64,000 nucleotides of DNA from positions 29,573,538 to 29,637,537 of the forward strand of contig OY987225.1 in the NCBI GenBank assembly GCA_963920705.1, in the 5' to 3' direction. Positions 33,417-42,881 of this stretch are shown here, one piece after another. How positions within the stretch are numbered: the stretch's first letter is position 1; each line of letters opens with the position of its first letter. This DNA comes from Odiellus spinosus. Lineage: Eukaryota > Arthropoda > Arachnida > Opiliones > Phalangiidae. The notes under the pieces were generated by a model that was given only the letters and a program-made list of their open reading frames with translations, did not search any database and had not been told where the DNA came from. Both the position numbers and the translations under genes were made by a program.

Positions 33417-33987
33417 AAGTCGGAAGACGAGCCTTCGGAAGCAAAAAGAAAAGGTTCATTCCTGGTATAAGAGGAACTTGAGGGACTGAGCCGAACATGC
33501 TAAAATCCATTACAAAGGAAAAAGGAACCTTAATTAGTTCCGTTAGCCAGCCTTCCGCGTGTGCCATGCATGTATCGTAGCTCAAAGTTTGAATAATAAA
33601 GGAACCTGGCAAATTACGACCTACGTACCACACGCGCGCTAACCCTAACGCCATCCTAGCTTTTACGGATTAACTATGAACAAGGAGTCGCGAGGGAACC
33701 GTATAATACCTTTTAACACGTGTCTCTGAGGGGCATTGTTATCTAGATAAATATATGTATATATATACACATATAATAAAGAATGACTAAGAAGATATAT
33801 TTCGTGATAAAAATATCCCATAAGGTATTCCTAATCTCTATTTACACGTATTTAGCATTAATTATGCAGTGTTGTGGTTGATATACGTCATGGGGTAGTA
33901 AAACCAACCACCACTCAAAAGAAGTCTAAATAAGCTTCTAATTATTTATGTAATATATCAAACCTTGTCGTACTTTTCCTCTCACCC

Positions 33988-34225
33988 CTTAAAGAGAGGG
34001 TGAAGAGAAAAATTAAGTTATTTTTATGGAATCCAGTATTAAAAATAAGACAATACTATTGGTCGAAGGCCCTTTAAATATAAGAATTCAAATTCCACAT
34101 AAATACGGATATTTGTTAAGCCTACTTTCATAGTAAGTTAAAATGGTGTTCTATCTTAATGTTATTTATAACACGAATTAAATGGTAGAAAATTATTCGA
34201 TAGAGGGCTGCATTCTCCCTTTAAA
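33988..34225. mobile_element. TTTAAAGGGAG-family element, short copy
   Basis: Left CTTAAAGAGAGGGTGAAG and right CATTCTCCCTTTAAA are the family ends, though not perfectly paired. Interior has a GTTAAGCCTAC segment. Confidence 0.35.
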
Positions 34226-34861
34226 TAAAATTTAGGCTCAAAAATTAGTCTTGGGCGACTAATCCTTGACGTCGTTTTAAGTAATAAGTCATATAAATAG
34301 ACTGACAAAGAAAAGAAACCCAATAAGCTCGCGAGAAAAGGATAACTCACGCTCCAAAAACGCCGCTTGCCCACTAAGATAGGTCTAGAAGATAGTGTTC
34401 ATCGCGAAAATTATGCAGATGTTGACCGAGGCAAATTTAAATAATTGCCGCGTCCGAGAAACGAAAGACTATAGCCTAGCGGCAAAGTATACACTGGATG
34501 CTTGGGTCCTATTCTTTTTTCCTTGTCGTTAGCGGCCGTTACAGAGGCTCCTACCTTTTAACTGACTAAATATATAAGCGTGTAGAAACCAGTACTCCAT
34601 ACGATCGTCTAAATTGTTTGATCTCCCAAGGCTTTTTTCTTTGTTTTTGCTATCCTTATAGCATCCAGAGAAAATTAGAAATTCGTAAAGGTTCGATGAA
34701 ACGCTATTCATAAAATTAATTGAATCTCATGACCGGAATTAACTGAAAACAAAAGTCTATCAGTCATTCCATAAAAATAAACAACGCCCAGTAACTAGCC
34801 CATCACTTAAATAGTCATCACCGTGTCTGGCTCGAGTGATTTGGGACTTCTCGATATTGTG

Positions 34862-35313
34862 AGTCGATTTATTGCAGCTTCATCTATCGGTTGTTGTAAA
34901 CCGAATCGGTATGAAATTGGTTTCCGAAGCAGTTTCGAGAAATCGAATCAAATCAAGTCGAGAAAAGACGATTTCCTGTTCACGTTCGTACTAGGCCTTG
35001 GAATCGATTTAAACTGTTTCAAAACGTTTCTCTAGAGTCGTGTGAACAAGAAACCGTCTTTTTTCGAATCGATTTGATTCGATTTCTCGAAACTGCTTCG
35101 GGAACCAGTTTCGTACCGATTCGGTTTCAACAACCGATAGATGAAGCTACGATAAATCGATTTATAAAGATAATACGTGAACACGTGACGCTTAAAACGA
35201 TTCCTGGCGATTTGAATATCGGTTTGATTTTACCGTTTCAAATCGATTAAACGGTAGCTTAAAGCGAAACGTTTTGAAACGGTTTAAATCGATTCCAATG
35301 CCTAGTATGAACG
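34862..35313. repeat. large foldback element with extra inverted copy
   Basis: The arm 34862-34985 (GCTTCATCTATCGGTTGTTG, CCGAATCGGTA, GAAGCAGTTTCGAGAAATCG) is the inverse of 35045-35166. The inner GACGATTTCCTGTTCACG pairs with CGTGTGAACAAGAAACCGTC around a centre near 35033. A further inverted copy of 34983-35026 (GTACTAGGCCTTGGAATCG) lies at 35270-35313. Rich in ATCGATTT segments. No coding capacity. Confidence 0.8.
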
Positions 35314-36042
35314 CAGCTATATAGTATTTACATAATATTTTTGAGTTTAAATTGGAAATATATTTTAAAATATTTCACACTCCCTTTAAAAGGGGTCATT
35401 GTGGAAAGAGTAAAGTTTTGGGCCGTCGCGTAGGGCTATCATTTACGTATATTCAGTGTTTATATAAATGGGGTACGAAGGGTTGAGGGTATTGAATATG
35501 ACACGGGGTAGTATAAAGGCGCATTTAATAACTCGATCAGCTGCAAACTGTTAAGTTGTAATCAATCATCCCTAAAATCATTCCAGTAAATTAACCCGAC
35601 AGTTTAGGGATCGCCTTTAATCATTAATTACGGATATTTTAACGTCAACTCATTGGACGTAATTCGAAAACTAGCTTCGGCTGACGCGACAGAAAATAGA
35701 TATAAAAGCCAAGCGCTTGGAAATATATATATATAGCGAAAAGCTTAAGAGTGATGTGAATGAGAAGAGGCATAAAAACATTAATCACGGGAAAAGGCTA
35801 GAGTGGACATCTTTAATTAGATGTTACCAATCAAGAAACCTTTTGCAATCAAGCGCGTATAATAATATTTACGAAGAAAAATCACGCGTAACATAAGATA
35901 AAAAAAAAGAAGAGAAAGTTGCAAAATATGACAAAGAATTTGAAGAAAATTGCTCCTCAAAGTTGTGATGTTCTAAGGAAGCTATTTCGAATTTTTCGTG
36001 ACGAAGGGGGGAAAAAAATGGGCATTTTAACATTAATAGGAA
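35314..36042. other. intergenic, no gene seen
   Basis: AT-rich; a minus-oriented CACACTCCCTTTAAAAGG end lies at 35384. TATATATATATA at 35725-35736. Confidence 0.35.
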
Positions 36043-36379
36043 CAGAAGCCGATGAAACCCTCCTTTGAAGTCTATTACTCCCGGGTCTTGTCTACCCCTC
36101 TCTGTATGGGTTATTCTCAAAAGGCGCGATTCGTACGCCTCCTAACGGTAGATGTTTTCGGAGCGGGAGCTCGTCGAGCGAATATCTCTAGCAGCCTTGG
36201 AGTTCGTCCAAAAAACGTCGTCGTTTGTGGAGAGAGAGAATTTCCAATTTTCCGTAGACCGGGGGGATGAAGTAGGACCCCTTCTAACTCGTAAAATTGG
36301 GAATTTTACCCATACAGAGAGGAGCGCTATATGGAACATTGGAGTAGTAGACTTCAAAGGAGGGTTTCATCGGCTTCTG
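36043..36379. mobile_element. 337-bp hAT-like MITE, copy 2 (best preserved)
   Basis: CAGAAGCCGATGAAACCC at the left and GGGTTTCATCGGCTTCTG at the right are perfect inverses; arms continue with CCTCCTTTGAAGTCTA. A perfect 7-bp target duplication ATAGGAA flanks it (36036-36042 and 36380-36386). Exactly the length of copy 1. Inside, CTCTGTATGGGTTA and TACCCATACAGAG pair as well. Frames within are incidental. Confidence 0.85.
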
Positions 36380-39354
36380 ATAGGAACTATAAGCCTTCGT
36401 AAAGTGAAGCGCGCTAAGCCTAAAATACAAATTAAAAGTTACTTAAGAGGCTTGCGAAACGCCATTAGAAACTACCCAATTTTCCTCGTATTTATAATAA
36501 TAAGAATAAGACATCAGATGATTAGAAAGGAAAGAATATGTGTAGCTATTGTCATACTTTAGTTTTATGTTACTTATGGTTACATCGAAAGGTATTTTTC
36601 ATTAGTGGAACTCTCGATACAATATCTTATTTTTTTTTTTCGATGATATATTATATCTGTAGCGAGTGTGTCGCTGACATGGCCCACTAACAAGCATAGT
36701 CCAGATCAGAAGAAGACGTAAAAAACCTTTTTTTATTGGCCTTTTTTTGGCGAACCTTCACAAAGGTATGGTATGGATTATTTAGCTCTATACTCTTTCG
36801 TACCATCACCGCCGGACCTTTTCCCTTTTTTTTTTCTCTCTATCAGTAAGAAAGAAGTATAACTAAAACGACAAGAGCTAATACCATCTGTTAGTCCATT
36901 AACGAACTAGCTATATAAGGGGAAAGCTTTTACACCCGAATAGCCAGCCACAAAAGAAAGTATTACACTTAATGTAGTAAAGTCTAAAAACCGAAAGCGA
37001 TTGAACATAAATAATGGTTAATAACTAAGCAAAGGGCTAGAAAGAAGAAGTATACGAACGAACGAACGAACGCAAAGAATAAAACCCCTCTGACTTGTCT
37101 GTAAGTACATTTTCATTTACATTATACAGTTAACTACAATTAAAAATCGCTAATCTTAATCCTTTCATCAAATATATAGCTTGGCGTTTCTCTTTCATCC
37201 TAACATCGTTACATTCATCTTTTGATGGCGAGCAAACCATATCACAAAGCTTATTTAGTTCATGTTGATTAGGCAACACGCGCAAAATTAGTTTCCTCTT
37301 ACAAACAACGTAAACAAAGTCATAGTGATAACGGGTAACCTAGCTTAATTAAGTGTTGTCGAATCAAAGTGATATTTATTACACAAAGCAGAGCACGTTT
37401 GTTTCTTTCAATGGAGATAACCTATCCACCTCTAAATTAAGACGTACGATCTTTAGGTTGGACCCCCCGCTATAGGACCAGGCTTCGTTACAGTCGCGAA
37501 AGCAATTTCTATATCCCGAAACAGTGAAGAAAAGCGAAGCATTGTTTCGGGCGATAATTGGCCGTTAGTCCCACACCGGTGTGCCTAATGTCGAATTTTT
37601 ATGCTCCCTAAAGATTTCTCACAGGCCCGCTGGCCCCGAATCTTTACCCCCCTCCGGGCGCCAGTAACCTTCTAACCTCCAAATGGACGGTATCTCGGAC
37701 CCTCATCAGCCTCCTAATGATATCTTTGGCTTTTTGGCAAACGGCCCGCGGCGGTGGATTAACCTATCTTTTACCGGAGCGCTATCCTATCCCATTTTTC
37801 GATAAGCCGTAGGGTATAAATACAGCGAGGGGCACTTTGGGATTTCACAAAGTACAAAGACATTTTCCCGCCAATTTATTAAAGGGACGGTTAAGATGAG
37901 TCTCTAATTTTTTATATTGGCCTTCAACCCTGGCAAAAGTAGGAACTAACAAAACCTCGTGGCTGCCATGAATAACAAATATCTAGAAGGTCAAGTACTT
38001 TTATTAGTTACTTCTTTTGCCCGCATTCTTTGCCGTTAGAGGACGCTTATGTACGCCAGGTTTTGTTATTCATCTTCATCTATGACGACAGACATAGAAC
38101 AGTCAATAAAAACCCTATAGACAATTTTTTTAGTCCTTGCTGGACAGAAAATATAACAAGTCCTATCGAGTGAAACCTATTTCCGGAAGTTAAATAGATC
38201 CAGTTTGATTCGGAGAGTTATCACTTAAAGCTTTGATTCCTTTTAATATCTATATAAACAATCTATTGAATATCTTTATACCCTCTCTTTTAGAAATTCA
38301 AAAGGATTCCAGTTTTTTTACATGTTGTAAACTCAAACAGATTCGCAGATTCCGACTAAAGTTTAGCTTTATCCTTGGGCTTAAGCTCAGTGTTCGCGAA
38401 ACAAAGTGTAACGAACCCATATGTTAGGTAGAGCACCCATCGTAGAAGTATATAGGCAAGGTGATTATATTCTATACATTTTCAAATAGCAAATACAGTG
38501 GACTATAAAGGAACGATTGAAGGGGAAAACGTTTAGAGAAGCTAAGAAAAATATATTGGAAAATGGATAACTCATATTGAAGGGAAAATCTCAAGTTTTA
38601 GTTTTAGCATGAATTTGGGTTATTTGAAGATAAATATTTACTAGTATTCAAAAGTATAACATTGGATAAGAAAATTTACATTTCTTAGAGTTCGTGGCAA
38701 AATAAATAAACATTAAAATTCAGCTCGTTGGCTGGAGACTCGTTAACAGCGAGATATCAAAAACTATATGGATCCCTGTTAAGCCTATTTTCCGATAAGG
38801 AATCGAAAGAATCATCTTTTTGATGGGTCGAATTCTTCCATTAACCAAAAACCTGGGTTTATGAGACTTAGTCTTTGATAAAAATCATCAAGTTTTTCCA
38901 ATTAAATATGGATGAACTTTTTAAATGAAACTCGAAGCTCGCTAAAAGTTTTACATATACCATAACTTTTGTAGTTTTATAGGATTAAATAAGTACAGGA
39001 TTTTGCACTCAATCCATTGTGGATGAAAGCTGCGCAGCCTGATTAATACGAAATCTTAAATATAATAGAAAAAAAAATTAGTTTTTTTAACAAACAACTG
39101 CTCATGGCGTATTTGCTTGCATATTTGCTTTACAATTTAAAAAACTGATTAACTATAGTAAGATGGGTAAAAGTTAAGCAAGATTTGCAGATTAGATTTG
39201 TGGGGTAAAATTTGGTCAAGCTTCAAAGATTTGGTTTGCAAAAAATTACTACTATAGGATCGTAAAAGTTGAACACGGTTTTGCAAAAGTAATTTGGGTA
39301 AAGTAGTAGCTGACTTAACTAATAGGAAGGGTAAAAATAATTCTGGTTAGTTTT
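36380..39354. other. intergenic, no gene supported
   Basis: Has a (CGAA)n tract at 37049-37071, a GC-richer patch at 37440-37860 ending with GTATAAATACAGCG (TATA-like, 37816), a dispersed repeat near 38027-38085 on the minus strand, and a copy of the 50-bp repeat at 39028-39085. No product recognised. Confidence 0.35.
39028..39085 (+). repeat. copy of the dispersed 50-bp repeat, diverged
   Basis: GCCTGATTAATACGAAATC, TTAAATATAATAG and AATTAGTTTTT in the standard order. Confidence 0.4.
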
Positions 39355-39358
39355 GTCT

Positions 39359-40816
39359 TGTAACGCAAAATCCGGACCCTTTTAATATTTCCCTATAACC
39401 TTTAAATTATTTCACCAGTACCCTTAAATTTAATTCTTAAAACATGTTCATTTCATTTACAAAAGAAGGAGACCCCCTCCGATCGCAGTCCTAACGCTGG
39501 CCGTTGGGATAAGAGCTTTCGGGTGGTGTCGCTTCTCTTGCATCTTTCCGACCCGCGTAGCTAGGCCTGGCCGCGCGAGGTCGAAGTTATAAATTCCTAT
39601 TCTAAAAGCCCCAATTATAAAATAAAATTCGGTAGTTTACTTTTTCCCTTTTGGGAGTGGCGATTGCCCCGTTCGATTTATTACCCTTCCCTACGCTTTA
39701 ACCCCTACGAAGGAGAGTTACCAGATAGAGTTAAGATGTTATATTTTTAGTTCGTATTCTTTTTATAACGTTATCTACTGTATATAGTTATTGTTCGCGA
39801 GTGTAATTTATGGCATACGTTGCGGAAAACATGAAGACATTTCGTGCGCGATTGGGTGACCTTGCTATAGCGCGAAACATGAAAGATGGTTTACGAGCCG
39901 GCGACTTGACTCGAACTTAAAAGTGCGCCCTTCGCTTTCATCGACCCCGATGGTTCCATTTGCCCGTCGTTCGACAATTAATGGTTCCCTAAAACGGGCC
40001 AAGCGTCTTAACAAGCCAATCTAACCCCCTCCCCTCATCCCGACGCTTCTGAAGACCACCGGTCCAGAAGCGCGGAAAAAACTAAAAGACTTGTGCTTTC
40101 GAGCTTAAGAAAGGAGAGTGACTCTGGGCGCGAACTCGACATGGTCGAAAATATATATCGCTCCGCGAAAATGTAAATACTAGTTACGCGACTAAAAACT
40201 TTACAGCGCCGATATTAAAAGAAGCTATAGCTCTAGCGCGCTATGGAGACTCGAATGTTTAATTCATAAAAGAGTTAAACAAGAAAGACCAATCGGACGA
40301 TTCCGAAACCCTTCGCGTCGTGCCGCGAAAGAAGGGGCATATCGTGCCAAAACTTTAGAGACCCCACGGGTCAGCTTGGACGTTGCAGTCCACCGTTCCC
40401 TCATGATGGCGGAAACCGCATAAGTCGTAACGTTTTATTATTTTGTTATTATTCTGTCGCGTATTATTTGTTTATCATTATTATTATTATTATTTATTTT
40501 GTTATTTAGTTGATTAGTAATTAGTGTCATGACACGTTAGTTTTTAATTGGTTTATAGTGAATCTTTAATTCATTATATGAGTTCTATATTAAAATGATT
40601 CTGGTAACTCTCCATACCTCGTTGACTTAATTATTTTAATTACATCCATACCCTTAGACTATGCATTGCTATTCTTTAATTTTATATTCCACGCCACCCC
40701 TCAATAGTGAAAAGGTAGGCGACCAACCCGGCTTTATTTTATTTTGTATTGTAACTGGATTTGGCGTGAGACTTCCCCTTTGGCGTTAGTCCGCGATTCC
40801 GAGTTTCCACGTTACA
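39359..40816 (+). repeat. 5' LTR of element 2
   Basis: 1458 bp; unusually long for gypsy elements. TATATATA near 40150 could serve as TATA box. Ends with CCACGTTACA. Confidence 0.95.
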
Positions 40817-40838
40817 ATTGGGGGCCCCTTGCCGGGAT
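40817..40838 (+). promoter_or_regulatory. probable primer-binding site of element 2
   Basis: TTGGGGGCCCCTTGCCGGGA follows the LTR after one base. TGG near the junction fits a tRNA CCA end; tRNA not identified. Confidence 0.55.
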
Positions 40839-40854
40839 TATGTTTATTATTATC

Positions 40855-40995
40855 AATGAAACCGCATTATTTTTGATGAAACCAAGTTATTTTAAATGAA
40901 ACCGAAATATTTTAAATGAAACCGAAGTATTTTAAATGAAACCAAAATATTTTAATGAAGCAAAGGTGTTTCTAATGAAACCAAAGTACTTATGA
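40855..40995 (+). repeat. 20-bp tandem repeat in the element 2 leader
   Basis: About seven copies of AATGAAACCGAAGTATTTTA with small changes, between the primer site and gag. Function in the untranslated leader is unknown. Confidence 0.8.
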
Positions 40996-41237
40996 AACTA
41001 GATTGAAAGGTTTTCTCAATATCCCCTGGTCGCCTTAATTGCTATATTTTAGCATTTTATTGGTTGGTTTGTTTGTTTGTTTGTTGGTTAGTATTTTTTT
41101 TTATTTTGGCTTTTCCAGGACGATTGCGAGATTAATCTCTAAATTTAATTAATTTGATATTTGATTTTTATTATTATAATTTTTATTGCTCCCCTTACTG
41201 TTTTTGGTACCAAATCTAGTTAAAATTAAGGTATTTG

Positions 41238-42881
41238 ATGAGCAAAAATATTTATAGCCGATTTGACGCCGAAGATTTAGTTTATTGTAGGGAATCACGT
41301 CGTAAACGTTATATTAATCGTTCGAATATAACCATGGGTCTCGTAGCTCATAGTAACCCTTCTAGTAGGAGTACTTCTCCAGTCCGAACTGGAACAGGTG
41401 CGGGTATTAATACTCCTCCACCTGGCCCCAGTAGTGTTAGTATGCCAGCCGCGACTGGGACTACCCAAAATATCCAAGGTAATGCGACCTCTTCAGGTCC
41501 CAGTACCTCTGCTAATGCCACGCCATTACCCGCAGATATATTAACGGCTCTTTTGAACCAAATTAATCAGCAGGCCGCTGAACAAAAGCGACTTAGCGAT
41601 TTAGTTGCCCAATTATTAGCTGCTCAGAACCAAAATACTACTGTAACCATTCCCCCTCCCCCTATTGTAGCTACTCCAATTAATTTGCCCCCGATACCCC
41701 CTTTTCGACCGCAGGTCGCGTTGACCCCTAGTCCGATTATTTCGAATACATCGCATCAGGTGGCGATTAATACGTCTAATTATGGCGGCCAGATTGTTCC
41801 CGTCACTAATGTCGTCGGTAGTAGTAATAGTAGCAGTGGGTCGCAGTCTTCTCAGTCCTTAATTAATCCGACCCCTAGTGTTAGTAGCCAGGTAGTACAA
41901 GGCGTGATACCATCTACCCAAGATACGGCCGCCGCGCCGTTTTTTTATTCAGCCCCCTTGCCATCAATGTCTTACGCGGGTAACCCCACTGACAATGGTC
42001 CCAAGGAATTTTTAAAGCGCGCGAAGCAATTGCGCTATAGTCACAGTGTTAGTGACACTTTATTTTTACAAAGGTTCGTTGCCCCGGCCCTTCGCGGCCC
42101 CGCTTTCGATTTTTACGTCGAAAACGAACCGTTCGCGTCCTATGCTGCTTTTGAGGCGGGTCTAAAGGCTCGATTCGAGCGCAAAGGCAACGACGAAAGA
42201 ATTAAAGATAAGATACACGATCGTATTCAGAAACCCAATGAATCGGTGAACGAATTTGTAGAGAGCCTACAAAAATTATTTGATCAACTTAATGAGCCGA
42301 TTTCCGAAAGTAAGAAAATCAAAACCATCCGCAGAAACATGCGAGATAATATTAAAAAATATTTAGTTGTTAGAGGAGATTATGTCACGCTTCGTGATTT
42401 ATTGGATGATGCTCTAGGAGTGGAGCAAATTGTTAGAAAGGAAGGTCGCGATAATAGCGAATACGCAAATTCTTCGCGTTATCAGTCCCCAAGCTCTCAG
42501 AACGCTAGACCGACCCCTAATCAATCGCGCCCCTCTAGTTCGGACGCGCGTTCAAACAACAATTTCAATCGTCCCAATTACGGATCGAATGGGCACGAAA
42601 ATAATCCTCGCCAAAATGAGTCTCGAAATCAGCCTCAATATTCTGGAGGTTCGCGGCCTAACCCAGCGTATACCGCTCCCCGAACTCAAGACGCTAGATT
42701 TAGTGGTAATTACTATAACCCTAACGTAGTATGTTTCGGTTGCCAAAAGGTAGGCCACGTACGCCCGTATTGTCCCGACCTCTCAAATAGTCAACCGGCT
42801 TCGGGAAACGGAGGGAGAGGCGATGCAAAAGCGAGCGCCACGGGAGGTCAATTCCCCGCTCCGGCGTCGCCGCAAGTTTAA
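41238..42881 (+). CDS. Gag of element 2
   Basis: The first ATG of the frame is at 41238; the frame ends at TAA 42879-42881, giving 547 residues. The first 230 residues are rich in S, T, P, N and Q and look disordered. A capsid-like gag domain follows (about 250-400, including FLKRAKQL, LKARFERKG and NESVNEFVESL). One zinc knuckle CFGCQKVGHVRPYC (CX2CX4HX4C) is at residues 499-512. An alternative inner start at ATG 41335 cannot be excluded. The 3' end overlaps pol by about 90 bp in the -1 frame, so most ribosomes would end here and make Gag alone. Confidence 0.9.
   Translation: MSKNIYSRFDAEDLVYCRESRRKRYINRSNITMGLVAHSNPSSRSTSPVRTGTGAGINTPPPGPSSVSMPAATGTTQNIQGNATSSGPSTSANATPLPADILTALLNQINQQAAEQKRLSDLVAQLLAAQNQNTTVTIPPPPIVATPINLPPIPPFRPQVALTPSPIISNTSHQVAINTSNYGGQIVPVTNVVGSSNSSSGSQSSQSLINPTPSVSSQVVQGVIPSTQDTAAAPFFYSAPLPSMSYAGNPTDNGPKEFLKRAKQLRYSHSVSDTLFLQRFVAPALRGPAFDFYVENEPFASYAAFEAGLKARFERKGNDERIKDKIHDRIQKPNESVNEFVESLQKLFDQLNEPISESKKIKTIRRNMRDNIKKYLVVRGDYVTLRDLLDDALGVEQIVRKEGRDNSEYANSSRYQSPSSQNARPTPNQSRPSSSDARSNNNFNRPNYGSNGHENNPRQNESRNQPQYSGGSRPNPAYTAPRTQDARFSGNYYNPNVVCFGCQKVGHVRPYCPDLSNSQPASGNGGRGDAKASATGGQFPAPASPQV
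42803..42809 (+). promoter_or_regulatory. -1 ribosomal frameshift heptamer GGGAAAC
   Basis: Read in the gag frame the codons are TCG GGA AAC, so the heptamer is G GGA AAC, the X XXY YYZ form. The pol frame is open from 42791, just after TAG 42788-42790, to past the gag stop, so slippage here enters pol. GGGAAAC is a known slippery site in some retroviral gag-pro junctions. Downstream GC-rich segments could form a pseudoknot: GGCGA 42819-42823 with TCGCC 42867-42871, crossing CGGAG 42809-42813 with CTCCG 42859-42863. The second pairing starts too close to the heptamer to be certain. Confidence 0.7.

Larger units (their letters stand above)
32578..34861. other. intergenic with two small element-like segments
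   Basis: No gene. ACTTTAAGTGAGGCT (32999-33013) and AGCCTCACTTTAAAG (33402-33416) are inverted and may bound a 418-bp element. A second segment, 33988-34225, has CTTAAAGAGAGGGTGAAG and CATTCTCCCTTTAAA ends of the TTTAAAGGGAG type. The frame at 33406-33654 is unrecognised. Confidence 0.4.

Noticed and set aside
36152-36562. 136-codon frame across the second 337-bp MITE
   Set aside because: Most of it is inside the transposon arms and it runs out into unrelated flank; the other copies do not keep it open.
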